Shown: positions 44,283 to 53,006, counted from the first letter of the stretch. The stretch: 64,000 nt of DNA from Acidobacteriota bacterium (GCA_020199905.1 JAIVJS010000072.1:28600-92599); one strand, 5' to 3'. Notes: generated by a model from the sequence alone, not told the origin. Numbers and translations are program-made.

Positions 44283-45299
44283 GTGGCTCGCTCGGGCGCG
44301 TTCAAAGACCGGCCGTTGTGGCGCCGGCTGCAGACGATTCATCACGAGATCAAGGAAGGGAAATTCCCGAACGCCTCCACTCTCGCGATGGCGCTCGCGG
44401 TCTCGTCCAAAACCGTGCAGCGCGACCTGGACTACCTGCGCGACGAGCTCGATGCCCCCATCCAGTTCGACCGGCTGGAGAACGGGTATTCGTACTCCCG
44501 TTCCGACTACGTCCTGCCCTTTCTCCCCGTCGACGGGAAGGACCTGTTCTCGATCGGGGTGGCCGCCCAGTTCCTGGAGCTCTTCGGCGGAACTCCCCTC
44601 GGCCGCGACCTGAAGGACTGCTACGAACGGCTGGCGTTGCTCATGCCTCCGGCGGTGCGGCTGCGCCCCGAGATCGTGATGGAAAAGCTTGCGCTGCGAG
44701 CCACGGCCTTCCGCCCCGTCCGGGAAAAGACATGGGAGGCGGTTTCCGAGGCCCTCCAGCGAGGCGTTTCCCTCTCCATCCGGTACCACCGTCCCGGCGA
44801 GGCGGCCGGGGATCCCCGCGTCATCCGTCCCTACGCGTTCGTTCTCGCGGGACGCGACTGGATGGTGCTCGCGGAAGACCAGGCCGCGGGACAGGTGAAG
44901 CTCTTCTACCTCGCGCGCATCGAAGGAGCGTCGCTGACGGGAGCCCGCTACACGATCCCGAGAGACTTCGACGCCGAACGTTTTTTCCGCCACACGTTCG
45001 GGCTGTTCGTGGGAGACGCCAAGCCGTTCCGGATGCGGGTTCGCTTCTCCCCCGCCGTCTCCGACGAGGTGCGCGAGCTCGTGTTCCATCCCGAGCAAAA
45101 GATCGAGACCACGTCCGCGGGCGAAGCCGTTCTCGAGATGCCGGCGCAGTCGATCAAAGAGGCGCGGCGTTTCGTTCTCGCGTACGGAAAGGACGCCGTG
45201 GCCCTCGATCCTCCCGAGCTCATCGCCGATCTCCGGCAGGAGGCGCAGGCGCTGGCGCGCTCGTACGACGAAAAGCCCGCGAGAAAAAAACGGACCTGA
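44283..45299 (+). CDS. WYL-domain transcriptional regulator (PafC/YafY-like)
   Basis: An N-terminal helix-turn-helix (ASTLAMALAVSSKTVQRDLD, about residues 30-49) is followed by a WYL domain (SIRYHRPGEAAGDPRVIRPY, FVLAGRDWMVLAEDQ, KLFYLARIEGASLTG) and the C-terminal WCX-like part. Such regulators sense oligonucleotides or small ligands. GTG 44283 is chosen because coding-like sequence begins there; the frame is open to 44160. GAGAAT lies 6 nt before the GTG. It is divergent from the small genes at 43730-44157. Confidence 0.85.
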   Translation: MARSGAFKDRPLWRRLQTIHHEIKEGKFPNASTLAMALAVSSKTVQRDLDYLRDELDAPIQFDRLENGYSYSRSDYVLPFLPVDGKDLFSIGVAAQFLELFGGTPLGRDLKDCYERLALLMPPAVRLRPEIVMEKLALRATAFRPVREKTWEAVSEALQRGVSLSIRYHRPGEAAGDPRVIRPYAFVLAGRDWMVLAEDQAAGQVKLFYLARIEGASLTGARYTIPRDFDAERFFRHTFGLFVGDAKPFRMRVRFSPAVSDEVRELVFHPEQKIETTSAGEAVLEMPAQSIKEARRFVLAYGKDAVALDPPELIADLRQEAQALARSYDEKPARKKRT

Positions 45300-45348
45300 C
45301 ACCGGCGGCGCACGATGCGAGACGGAGACCGGGCGACAGAACACCTGA

Positions 45349-45354
45349 TAACTT
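45349..45354 (+). promoter_or_regulatory. -10 box TAACTT for the lipoprotein gene at 45365
   Basis: TAACTT ends 10 nt before the ATG; the spacer CCTTCCCGCC has no Shine-Dalgarno. Confidence 0.4.
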
Positions 45355-45364
45355 CCTTCCCGCC

Positions 45365-45868
45365 ATGCGCACTAAAGCCCTCGCTTCCTGTTTCGCCGCG
45401 TTCCTCGCGGGCCTGGCCACCTCGGGATGCAGCGTGACGGTAGCGCCGGTCGTCGCGCCCGATCCGCAGGTCGCCTGTCCGGGCGGCGTGACCGCGTGGC
45501 GCCTCGAGATCGCGGACCAGCGCGCCGAACGCTCGGACTCGCCGAAGGTCGTGGAAACGATTCGGCAATCTCTCGTGCGATCGCTTCCGGGATGCCACTG
45601 GGTCTCGCAAGCGGGCGCGCCCCTCATCGGGATCGAACTGCACCGTTTCTCCGTCAAGCAGGACGGCAACTGGGAGGCGGCGATCGAGTGGAGCGTAGTC
45701 GCCCGCGATGCAGGAGGGCGAACGCTCACCGAATTCCAGGCCGAATCGCTGATCTCGCGGCCGAACTACCGGGGGGTGGACAACGAAAAAGCGGCGCTTC
45801 AGGAGGCTCTCGACCAGGTGATGCGGCGAACGCTGACCGGCCTCCGCTCCGTCCCATCCGCGAGATAA
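45365..45868 (+). CDS. Putative lipoprotein
   Basis: The lipobox ATSGC (about residues 18-22) follows a typical signal peptide. The mature part (about 145 residues) alternates helix and strand: DSPKVVETIRQSLVRSLPG, PLIGIELHRFSVKQDGNWE, AAIEWSVVARDAGGRTL. This recalls LptE-like or DUF4136-like outer-membrane lipoproteins but no family can be claimed. A palindrome CCTCCCGGGAGG follows the stop. Confidence 0.65.
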   Translation: MRTKALASCFAAFLAGLATSGCSVTVAPVVAPDPQVACPGGVTAWRLEIADQRAERSDSPKVVETIRQSLVRSLPGCHWVSQAGAPLIGIELHRFSVKQDGNWEAAIEWSVVARDAGGRTLTEFQAESLISRPNYRGVDNEKAALQEALDQVMRRTLTGLRSVPSAR

Positions 45869-46014
45869 GTCGACCTCCCGGGAGGACATCGGACCGCCGC
45901 CTCGACGGACCGCAGCGTCTGGAATCCCTCTCCCGTTAGCAGTTTCGCCCGAGAGGCCGCCCCCGTCTCCGTGGAATGCTTCTCGCACCCGGACCCGGCG
46001 GAGGGGTATTCACC

Positions 46015-46569
46015 ATGAAGAGACTCATTCCGACGTTTCTATTCGTTGCCGCCATCCTGACGGCGTCGGCGGCCACCGCCGCTTCCGCGGGCAACCAGGT
46101 CTTCGAGCTGGCCTCGATCCTGTCGGGGACGTTTCAGGGCTCGACGCCCGGCAACGACCTCCGGGTCGACCTCCGTCCGGTGGGCTCCGACGCCGCTCAC
46201 CCCTACGACATGTTTCTCGAAGTCACCGGGAAATACCAGGGCGAGAACGTCCGCCGTCAGGGACTCGTCCGCCTCGAGCTGCAGGGCAAGGACGTCTATT
46301 TCGGTTACATCCCCCACTTCGACGCGACGGTGACGTCCATGTCCGCGATGGCGACGCAGTTCACCGACAGCGAAGCCAACGCGGCCTGCGGATTCCATCT
46401 CGCGCCGAGAGGCGATGGCTTCGCCGGAGAAACGTCCGGCTCGAGCTGCGCCTTCGCGCTGCGCGGCGCGACGGGAAAGTGGACCGTGGAGCTGGAGCCC
46501 GGCTCCATCCGACTGCGCGACCTGAAATCGGGCGAGACGCTCCGCTTCAAGAGGGTCTCGAAGGGCTGA
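46015..46569 (+). CDS. Secreted CpcT/CpeT-like protein
   Basis: After a signal peptide (IPTFLFVAAILTASAATAAS) the protein resembles the CpcT/CpeT beta-barrel: LSGTFQGSTPGNDLRVDLRP, VRRQGLVRLELQGKDVYFGY, ANAACGFHLAPRGDGFAGET, SSCAFALRGATGKWTVELEP. In cyanobacteria this family attaches bilins to phycobiliproteins. Here, with a signal peptide and no phycobilisome genes, the role is unknown. 184 residues. The stop is the TGA of a GCTGAGA heptamer shared with the convergent gene's end. Confidence 0.6.
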   Translation: MKRLIPTFLFVAAILTASAATAASAGNQVFELASILSGTFQGSTPGNDLRVDLRPVGSDAAHPYDMFLEVTGKYQGENVRRQGLVRLELQGKDVYFGYIPHFDATVTSMSAMATQFTDSEANAACGFHLAPRGDGFAGETSGSSCAFALRGATGKWTVELEPGSIRLRDLKSGETLRFKRVSKG

Positions 46570-46592
46570 GAGTCGCTTGTTCTCAGTTGCCG
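46565..46592. repeat. Degenerate heptamer array GCTGAGA/GTCGCTT/GTTCTCA/GTTGCCG
   Basis: Four period-7 blocks between convergent genes. The plus-strand TGA ends the CpcT-like gene, and the minus-strand TGA at 46583-46585 ends the exonuclease gene. Confidence 0.6.
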
Positions 46593-47398
46593 GGACGGGG
46601 TGACGGGCCTCGCGGGTCCGACCCGTCCGGCGGGTGAGAGAGGAACTTGCGGACGATTTCCTTGACGGGAATCGAGAACTCCCCCTTCATGATCCACTGG
46701 AGAAACCCGGGCTCGTCGCGCTTCATGTCCTTCAGCGTGCGTCCGCGGTTCCGTCCAAAGTTGACGGTCGGCTCCCCGTTGATGAGCCGGATCCGGCCTT
46801 CCGGGTCCATGTCCTTGTCGAGTCCCGCGCAGTAGAGCTCGTGCAGCTCGAGCACGGACCGGGGCAGCTGCTCGTAACGCGCAAGCTGTCCTTCGAGAAC
46901 CCTCAGGGTCATCTCCGCATCCGCGAGAGCCCCGTGAGCGCCCGCGTGGTCGGACTGACAGTAGAAACGGGCCGCCGCCGAGAGGTGTCGCGGCTCGTGC
47001 GCGAAGAAGATCCGCTGCGCATCCACCAGGCGGCGATTCGATATGTCGAACTCGAGACCCGCCCGAAGGAATTCGATCCTCAGGACCGGCAGATCGAAGC
47101 CGGCGATGTTGTAGCCGCCGAGATCACACCCGTCGAGAAAAGCCGCGAGCTCCTGCGCGAGCTCGGCGAAGCCGGCGAGTCCGGCGACGTCGGCGTCGGA
47201 GATGCCGTGGATCGCCGTCGAGGCCGGGGGGATCGGCATCCGGGGGTTGATCCGCCGCACCCAGCTTTCGCGGCGGCCGTCGGGATGGATTTTCACGCAC
47301 GCGATTTCGACGATGCGATCGGCGCGGGGGTTGGTGCCGGTCGTTTCCGTATCGAACACGACCATCGGCCGATCGAGCGCCAGGAGCTTGTCGAGCAT
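46583..47398 (-). CDS. DEDDh 3'-5' exonuclease (DnaQ-like)
   Basis: Exo I VVFDTETTGTNP, Exo II GGYNIAGFDLPVLR and Exo III HGALADAEMT (His-x4-Asp) give the complete DEDDh site. The C-terminal part (about residues 190-270; NFGRNRGRTLKDMKRDEPGF, LQWIMKGEFSIPVKEIVRKF) is a small domain seen in several non-polymerase DnaQ-like exonucleases. 271 residues. It could act in repair or RNA turnover. Minus-strand TACGAT is 10 nt before ATG 47398. Confidence 0.88.
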   Translation of the reverse strand: MLDKLLALDRPMVVFDTETTGTNPRADRIVEIACVKIHPDGRRESWVRRINPRMPIPPASTAIHGISDADVAGLAGFAELAQELAAFLDGCDLGGYNIAGFDLPVLRIEFLRAGLEFDISNRRLVDAQRIFFAHEPRHLSAAARFYCQSDHAGAHGALADAEMTLRVLEGQLARYEQLPRSVLELHELYCAGLDKDMDPEGRIRLINGEPTVNFGRNRGRTLKDMKRDEPGFLQWIMKGEFSIPVKEIVRKFLSHPPDGSDPRGPSPRPGN

Positions 47399-47477
47399 GA
47401 AAGAAGAGATCGTAACCGAAGCCCGCCGGCGGGGTGCTGGCCCGTGTTTTGCTCCCCATGTCCGCGGAGAGCGATCC

Positions 47478-47759
47478 ATGGTCCCTCGTGTGGCAGCGGT
47501 TCGAGTCGAGACGCGGTGGGAGACGCGGCGACCTGTGGTGCACTGCGTCGCGCGGCTCACGAGGGCGCTGAGCCGGCGGGAGCGGGAGGAGATGAGCCGG
47601 TTCCCCGAATTCAGGGTGGGCGACGATGGAGTCACCTACTCGTGCCGCCCGGAGGAGACGGAGGCCGCGGAAAAGCGCCTGTCGAGCGCGTTGCGCGTCG
47701 TGGCCGACCCGCCCGAGAAGCCCGGAAAGCCTCGCCTCGCCCCCGTCCCGCCGCGCTGA
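47478..47759 (+). CDS. Small protein of unknown function
   Basis: A 93-residue frame with a coherent centre (TRALSRREREEMSRFPEFRV, GDDGVTYSCRPEETEAAEKR) and a Pro/Lys-rich tail. It lies between divergent and convergent neighbours on otherwise empty sequence. The frame is open to 47397, so the start is uncertain. No family. Confidence 0.4.
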   Translation: MVPRVAAVRVETRWETRRPVVHCVARLTRALSRREREEMSRFPEFRVGDDGVTYSCRPEETEAAEKRLSSALRVVADPPEKPGKPRLAPVPPR

Positions 47760-47815
47760 ACGAACACCCGGCCGGGTTCCGGAGTCAGAACCGGAACTGA
47801 AGAAGGACTCCTGGC

Positions 47816-49081
47816 TCAGTAATTCTCGGAGAACAGCCAGAAGAACAGCTCCCCGAATCGGGCGATCAGTCCGCGCCTGTGCCATTTCTCCTTGGTGAAC
47901 TGCTCGCTTCGAGACAGATCGACTTCGATCATCTTCTCGACCGAATCCGCAAAGCGCCGGTCGTAGACGGAGACGCTCGCCTCGCCGTTTCTCTTCATGG
48001 ACCGGTTGACGAAGTTGATGGACCCGATCGACGTCCAGATTCCGTCGACGACCATGACCTTGTTGTGCATCATCGTCGGGAGATATTCGAAGATCTGCAC
48101 GCCCCCATCGAGAAGCTCGTTGTAGTGAAAGCGGGACGCGTTACGGACGTTGGGGCTGTCGATGTGCTTGCCTGGCACCAGAACCCGCACGTCCACGCCG
48201 CGCGCGACGGCGTGGAGCAGCCCCTCACGGATCTGCCGGTCCGGAACGAAGTACGCGTTCTCGATCCAGATGCGGCGTCGTGCGGCCTGAATGGCCATGT
48301 AGTACTGCAGCTTGGCCATCGAGCTCTGATCGGTGCGCGAGCTCGAGATCGCCTGCGCGAGCACATCGCCGGCCGGACGGGACTCCGGAAACTGCGCGCT
48401 GCCATGCAGAACCTCGCCCGTCGTGTGGACCCAGTCCTCGAAAAAGATGTGCTGAAGCTGGGACACGACCGGTCCCTCCACGCGGATCATGGTCTCCCGC
48501 CATTCGGCCGGATTGCGCGCGTCTCCCTTCCACCGGTCGTCGATCCCGACGCCGCCGCAGAACCCGATCCGCCCGTCGACGGTGAAGATCCGCCGGTGGG
48601 TGCGATTGCCCACCTTGTAGAGCGAATAGATGCGGAGCGGCTTGTAGACCTCGACGCGCGCGCCGGCCGCGGTCATCTCGTCCGCGAGCGATCCCAGCGA
48701 GGACCCCCAGCCGTCCACCAGCACGCGGACGGCCACGCCATGCCGGGCGCGATCCGCGAGAATGCGCGCCACGCGGGTGCCGAGATCCCCGTCGTCGAAG
48801 ATGTACGCCTCGAGGTTGATCGAAGCCCGGGCCTGCTCGAACGCCTCGATCATCGAGCCGAAGATCGCGTCGCCGTTCTGCAGGAGCACGGCCCGGTTCT
48901 CCGGAACGAGGTCGGTTCCGAACGCATCCAGCGACCGCCGGAATTCGTCGCTGTCGACGCCGTAGGAGGGCTCGTACTCATAAACGGTCCGCTTCTCCGA
49001 AAAAATGTAAGAACAGCCGGTCAGCGGAAGCAGCAGCGCCACGGCGGCCAGAGAGGCGAGGAAATGTCTCCCCCGACTCAC
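47816..49081 (-). CDS. Phospholipase D / cardiolipin synthase-like lipoprotein
   Basis: A lipobox (LPLTGC, about residues 18-23) predicts a lipid-anchored protein. Two PLD half-sites follow: NRTHRRIFTVDGRIGFCGG (Arg instead of Lys in HxKxxxxD) and MMHNKVMVVDGIWTSIGS (canonical). INLEAYIFDDGDLG and IENAYFVPD are typical cardiolipin-synthase segments. It may form cardiolipin or hydrolyse phospholipids at the envelope. A paralog is encoded divergently at 49270. Confidence 0.87.
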   Translation of the reverse strand: MSRGRHFLASLAAVALLLPLTGCSYIFSEKRTVYEYEPSYGVDSDEFRRSLDAFGTDLVPENRAVLLQNGDAIFGSMIEAFEQARASINLEAYIFDDGDLGTRVARILADRARHGVAVRVLVDGWGSSLGSLADEMTAAGARVEVYKPLRIYSLYKVGNRTHRRIFTVDGRIGFCGGVGIDDRWKGDARNPAEWRETMIRVEGPVVSQLQHIFFEDWVHTTGEVLHGSAQFPESRPAGDVLAQAISSSRTDQSSMAKLQYYMAIQAARRRIWIENAYFVPDRQIREGLLHAVARGVDVRVLVPGKHIDSPNVRNASRFHYNELLDGGVQIFEYLPTMMHNKVMVVDGIWTSIGSINFVNRSMKRNGEASVSVYDRRFADSVEKMIEVDLSRSEQFTKEKWHRRGLIARFGELFFWLFSENY

Positions 49082-49158
49082 CGCAGCGCCCTCAGACCCC
49101 GGGCGCCGGTGCGCGGGGAGAGGGAGGTCACTATGGCTTCCACACCCGCAGTGGCGAA

Positions 49159-49224
49159 TACGCTCGCCCCGAGAGAAGTCTCCCGACCGAAGGGAGGGAG
49201 GAGGCTCTCGGGGCGGGAGCGTGA
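49159..49224. repeat. Covarying hairpin element, copy 2
   Basis: TACGCTC + GCCCCGAGAG (49159-49175) pairs with CTCTCGGGGC + GG bulge + GAGCGTGA (49205-49224) around the same 29-nt loop (49176-49204) as copy 1 at 15339. The inner stem differs from copy 1 at three positions, all compensated. It lies upstream of the plus-strand PLD gene, between two divergent PLD paralogs. Confidence 0.8.
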
Positions 49225-49269
49225 GCGAGCGCAGCGAGCGGAAGCGACGGCCGGATATACCCTGTCCCC

Positions 49270-50586
49270 ATGCGTTTCAAACGAACCCGGCGTCCGCGCA
49301 AGCCAAAAGTGTATCGAATCCCCGTCGAGACCTACGTCGTCCTGCTCGGGATCGCGTTCGCGTTCTCGGTGGCAATGTCGATGCTGTCGAAGCCCAGGGA
49401 AGTGCATTACCTGCTCCCGCACCGCTTCACGGTCGAGGACGATGCCTTCCTGCCCTCCGCGCACGCGCTCGCGGATCCCGCGATCCTGCCGGGAAATCGG
49501 GTTCGCGTGCTGGTCAACGGAGCGGAAATCTTCCCGGCAATGATCGCCGCCATCAAAGGCGCCCAGCGCACCGTGAACCTCGAGTCGTACATCTTCTGGT
49601 CGGGCACGGTCGCCTCGCAATTCCGGGATGCGCTCGCCGACCGCGCCCGCCACGGGGTGCAGGTCCGGCTGATCCTCGATTCGGTGGGGTCCAAGTCCAG
49701 GCTGAAAGACGAGGACGTGTCCGCTCTGCGGAAGGTGGGCTGCGTGGTCGAGCTCTACCATCCCCTTCGTCCGTGGAACCTGAACCAGGTCGACAACCGA
49801 ACGCACCGAAGGATTCTCGTGGTGGACGGCCGGGTCGGCTTTACCGGGGGCGCAGGAATCGGCGATGAGTGGATCGGCAATGCGGAGGCGAAGGAGCACT
49901 GGCGGGACACTCACGTGCAGGTAGAAGGACCCGTCGTCGCGGAGCTCCAGGCCGCGTTCCTGGAGAACTGGTCGGAGGTCCGCGGCGAGGCGCTCCTCGG
50001 GGAGGATTTCTATCCGCGTCTCGAATCCGTCGGGGAGAGCCGGTCTCAGGTCATCCACTCGACGTCGAGGGCGCCGAGCTCCGCGACCAAGCTCCTCTAC
50101 GCCGTTTCCATTGCTTCGTCGAAGAAGCGGCTCTTCATTTCGAACTCCTACTTTCTTCCCGACAAGCAGACGAGCACGGCGCTCGTCGAGGCTTCCCGGC
50201 GGGGGGTCGACGTGAAGGTGATCGTGCCGGGCGAGGTCAACGACGTGCCGGCCACCAAGGCAGGCGGACGCTCCGCGTTCGGGGAACTGTTGAGAGGCGG
50301 CGTGAAGATCTTCGAATACCAGCCGACGATGTTCCACCCCAAGACGATGGTCGTCGACGGGCTCTTCTCGACGATCGGGTCTACGAACTTCGACAACCGG
50401 TCATTCCGTCGCAATGACGAGATCAACCTGACCGTCGCGGACCCCCGGGTGGGCCACCGGATGGAGGAACTGTTCCGGAGCGATCTGACGCATTCCCGCC
50501 CTTACACCTACCAGGACTACCTGAAACGCTCGATGAAAGACCGGGTCTTCGAGTGGGCAGTCCTCCCGTTCCGCACGGAGCTCTGA
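49270..50586 (+). CDS. Phospholipase D / cardiolipin synthase-like membrane protein
   Basis: One N-terminal helix (TYVVLLGIAFAFSVAMSML) anchors a protein with two PLD half-sites: NRTHRRILVVDGRVGFTGG (again Arg for Lys) and MFHPKTMVVDGLFSTIGS (canonical). RTVNLESYIFWSG and ISNSYFLPD match cardiolipin synthases. 438 residues is standard. TATACC lies 8 nt before the ATG. It is clearly paralogous to the divergent lipoprotein, but with a membrane helix in place of the lipobox. Confidence 0.9.
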   Translation: MRFKRTRRPRKPKVYRIPVETYVVLLGIAFAFSVAMSMLSKPREVHYLLPHRFTVEDDAFLPSAHALADPAILPGNRVRVLVNGAEIFPAMIAAIKGAQRTVNLESYIFWSGTVASQFRDALADRARHGVQVRLILDSVGSKSRLKDEDVSALRKVGCVVELYHPLRPWNLNQVDNRTHRRILVVDGRVGFTGGAGIGDEWIGNAEAKEHWRDTHVQVEGPVVAELQAAFLENWSEVRGEALLGEDFYPRLESVGESRSQVIHSTSRAPSSATKLLYAVSIASSKKRLFISNSYFLPDKQTSTALVEASRRGVDVKVIVPGEVNDVPATKAGGRSAFGELLRGGVKIFEYQPTMFHPKTMVVDGLFSTIGSTNFDNRSFRRNDEINLTVADPRVGHRMEELFRSDLTHSRPYTYQDYLKRSMKDRVFEWAVLPFRTEL

Positions 50587-50851
50587 CGGGTCGGCACTTC
50601 GTACAAACCACGTTACAAAAGCGGGAGGCTCGATGACAACGATCGTCACCCGTCGAGCCTCGAGATCCGCCGCCGTCGTGTGGAATCAGTCACTTAGCTT
50701 TCGGACGCCGCTGGCCGCCCGATTGCAATACTGTTCGGCGAGGAAACAAAATCCTCACCTCCTCCTTTCGCCCCCCCGGCGGCCCCACCCCGTCCGGGGG
50801 ACTTTTTTTGCCCTGAATCGCCCCGGCTTGCTTCTTGCTGCCTCCCGTCGC

Positions 50852-51052
50852 ATGAAACAGAAAGAAGTCGAGCAACGCCAGCCGGATACCTCGAGCCCTC
50901 CCCCCGTCGCGCCGGACAGCCGTCCGCCCGAACAGCTCGAGTCGACGACCCGGCACATCTTCCTCGTGAAGGACGGGGAGTATCGCTGCACGCGCTGCGG
51001 CGCCGAGATGAACGACCGCGCGCTCGATGAGGATTGCCCAGGGGGAAGTTGA
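50852..51052 (+). CDS. Small zinc-ribbon-like protein
   Basis: A 66-residue protein with a disordered N-terminal half and a C-terminal HIFLVKDGEYRCTRCGAEMN (CxxC) plus DCPGGS. A single CxxC with a late Cys may bind zinc. The frame is open upstream to 50633, but that part looks non-coding. The stop is the TGA of a GTTGAGC heptamer. Confidence 0.5.
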   Translation: MKQKEVEQRQPDTSSPPPVAPDSRPPEQLESTTRHIFLVKDGEYRCTRCGAEMNDRALDEDCPGGS

Positions 51053-51178
51053 GCGTCGAGCGTTTTGATTCGGGTCGTTCCCCACATCCCCTTCGATTCC
51101 TGATTCCCCGCCTCCCGACACCCCAGCCGCCGTCCGCCTCCCGCCTGTCGCCTCTCGCTTACCGCCTACCGCCTCCCG
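51048..51178. repeat. Long heptamer array (GTTGAGC, GATTCCC and CCTCCCG types)
   Basis: GTTGAGC, GTCGAGC, GTTTTGA (51048-51068), then 12 in-phase units from 51095 to 51178 that pass from GATTCCT/GATTCCC through CGCCTCC to CCTCCCG, CCTGTCG, CCTCTCG, CTTACCG, CCTACCG, CCTCCCG. Confidence 0.85.
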
Positions 51179-51189
51179 TCGCCGGCTGA

Positions 51190-51195
51190 TACCTT
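51190..51195 (+). promoter_or_regulatory. -10 box TACCTT for glk
   Basis: TACCTT ends 7 nt before the glk ATG; no Shine-Dalgarno. Confidence 0.4.
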
Positions 51196-51202
51196 CCGCC
51201 CC

Positions 51203-52234
51203 ATGCGGGTTTTCGCCGGAGATATCGGCGGCACGAAGACCGCCGTCGCCATCGTCGAGATCGGCGCGCGGCGGCTCTCGCTCGAACGGTCGAAGAAGTA
51301 CGCGAGCGGTGATCATGGCTCGCTCGAGGAGATCCTCGAAGATTTCCTCGCGCGGGAGAGACGCGTTCCCCGGTTTGCAGCCTTCGGGGTCGCGGGCCCG
51401 GTCGTCGCGGGGGTCTCCCGAATCACCAAGCTGCCCTGGCTGATCGCCGAGAAGCGGCTCTCGCGAGCGCTCGGGATTCCCCGGGTGACGGTCGTGAACG
51501 ATTTCGTGGCCGCCGCGCTCGGAATTCCGTATCTGACGCGAAGGCAGTTCGCCACAGTCGCGGCGGGCGAGCCGGAACGCGGCGGGACGATGGCGCTGAT
51601 CGGCGCGGGGACGGGCCTCGGTCAGGCGGCCCTGTGGACGGCGGCGGGGCGGGTCGAGGCCCTGCCCTCCCAGGGAGGACACGCGGACTTCGGGCCCCGG
51701 AGTCCCCGGGAGGACCGGCTGGTGGTTTTCTTGCGCCGGCGGTTCGGTCGTGTCAGCCGCGACCGGCTGCTCTCGGGCGAGGGCCTCGCCCACATCTACG
51801 ATTTTCTCAAGGAAGACGGCGTTGCCTCGGAGTCGGACGGAGTCGCGCGCGCCTTCGCAACCGAGGACCGGGCGGCGGTCATCGGCCGGCTCGGCCTCGC
51901 GGGTGGGGATCGCCTCTGCGCCGAGGCTCTCGCGACGTTCGTATCGATCTACGGCTCCGAGGCGGGAAATCTGGCGCTCCAGTACCGTTCGACGGGCGGC
52001 CTTTACGTCGGGGGAGGCATCGCGACCCGGATTCTCCCGGCCCTGCTCGGCGGCTCTTTTCTGGAGGCGTTCCGGAACAAGCCGCCGATGGAGGAGCTCC
52101 TGGCCCGCATTCCGATCCGAATCGTGCGCGAGCCGAGGCTCGGGCTCTTCGGCGCGGCCGCCGCCGCCTACCGGACCGCGATCGAGACGACCCGTCCTTC
52201 TTCGAAGACGACACGCCGCGCCGCCCGGCGGTAA
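51203..52234 (+). CDS. glk: Glucokinase
   Basis: An ASKHA-fold kinase phosphorylating glucose. FAGDIGGTKTAVAIVE (phosphate 1), FGVAGPVVAG, TVVNDFVAAALGI (catalytic Asp), LIGAGTGLGQAAL and PSQGGHADFGPRS are the family's landmarks, and LYVGGGIATRILP is the adenosine motif. 343 residues is close to the bacterial Glk norm. The last 20 residues are basic. Its end overlaps the convergent gene by 67 bp. Confidence 0.92.
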   Translation: MRVFAGDIGGTKTAVAIVEIGARRLSLERSKKYASGDHGSLEEILEDFLARERRVPRFAAFGVAGPVVAGVSRITKLPWLIAEKRLSRALGIPRVTVVNDFVAAALGIPYLTRRQFATVAAGEPERGGTMALIGAGTGLGQAALWTAAGRVEALPSQGGHADFGPRSPREDRLVVFLRRRFGRVSRDRLLSGEGLAHIYDFLKEDGVASESDGVARAFATEDRAAVIGRLGLAGGDRLCAEALATFVSIYGSEAGNLALQYRSTGGLYVGGGIATRILPALLGGSFLEAFRNKPPMEELLARIPIRIVREPRLGLFGAAAAAYRTAIETTRPSSKTTRRAARR

Positions 52235-52539
52235 TCCCAGCGGACGAGCCTCCGTCCTTCTTCCTTGTACTCCACGTTCGAGTCGGGCTGCCCCAGGAGG
52301 CCGCGCACCTCCGAGTAGGTCATTCCTTCCTTGACCATGCCGACCGGCACGTCCTGATCCCCGGCGACGGCCGGCGCCGCCTCCGCGACGACGCGCTTGT
52401 GCTCGGACTCCTGGACGACGGCGTTGGTTTTCAGCAGCGGATTCGTCAACCGGTCGATGAGGCCGGATACGGTGGGCTTGTCCCGGACGATCCAGAGAAC
52501 GACGAGGACGACGACGACGAGAAGGAGGAGGCGCTTCAC
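52168..52539 (-). CDS. Small membrane-anchored SmpA/BamE-like domain protein
   Basis: An N-terminal helix (KRLLLLVVVVLVVLWIV) anchors a roughly 95-residue soluble part with VKEGMTYSEVRGLLGQPDSN, the G-(x)n-EV-LLG-P pattern of SmpA/OmlA (BamE-like) domains, and VRWDYRRAARRVVFEEGRVV strands. The GTG at 52539 is the likely start. It lacks a lipobox, so it is not a classical BamE. The 3' end overlaps glk in the opposite strand. Confidence 0.6.
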   Translation of the reverse strand: MKRLLLLVVVVLVVLWIVRDKPTVSGLIDRLTNPLLKTNAVVQESEHKRVVAEAAPAVAGDQDVPVGMVKEGMTYSEVRGLLGQPDSNVEYKEEGRRLVRWDYRRAARRVVFEEGRVVSIAVR

Positions 52540-52555
52540 GTCGATGCCTTCCCTT

Positions 52556-52900
52556 CTAGCGGGGGAGCTCCGCCAGGATGCGCTCGACGCGCGCCTCGAG
52601 CTCGGCGATGGTGCGGATGCACGCGGCCTCCTGGCCCGGGAGCGCCTGCCAGAGAATCGTTTCCGGCGAAAACACCGCATCCTCGAGGGACGGCTCCCCT
52701 TCCGCGCGCCCGAGCGTCCGCTCTTCCCGCAGCATGGAGCGCCGCGCGTGAAGAAGGGCCTCGAGAGCCTCCGCCCCGGGCTGGATGCGGAACCGGAGAA
52801 GCAGCGTAGATTTCGGGTCCGCGGAGAGAGCGCTCGTACCCGAGGACCCCGGGGCCTCCGCCGAAGAGTCCCAAAGCTCGATCCATTTTTGAGCGGTCAT
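52556..52900 (-). CDS. Protein of unknown function, paralog of the gene at 53036
   Basis: 114 residues with LLLRFRIQPGAEALEALLHA, ARRSMLREERTLG, EGEPSLEDAVFSPETILWQA and a C-terminal helix (RTIAELEARVERIL). The next minus-strand gene upstream (53036-53392) shares ARRxMxREERTxG, the EPSxED block and the C-terminal helix. No family recognised. ATG 52900 is preceded by a purine-rich AAAGG. Confidence 0.55.
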   Translation of the reverse strand: MTAQKWIELWDSSAEAPGSSGTSALSADPKSTLLLRFRIQPGAEALEALLHARRSMLREERTLGRAEGEPSLEDAVFSPETILWQALPGQEAACIRTIAELEARVERILAELPR

Positions 52901-53006
52901 CGGGAAAGGAGAGTGCGAGGGGCGTGCCGGGACGGAACGCCCGGCGAAGTGCCTCCGGAGCAGAGTCTTGGGATTCTCGCCGAGCGGGGGGAAAGGAGGA
53001 AGCGCC

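Noticed and set aside
50587..50851. Upstream coding extension of the zinc-ribbon gene from 50633
   Set aside because: The extension lacks any family pattern or Shine-Dalgarno and reads like an open GC-rich frame; the 265 bp hold no recognisable feature.
51095..51178. CRISPR-like spacing of short repeats
   Set aside because: Repeats are 7 bp and contiguous, with no spacers and no cas genes.
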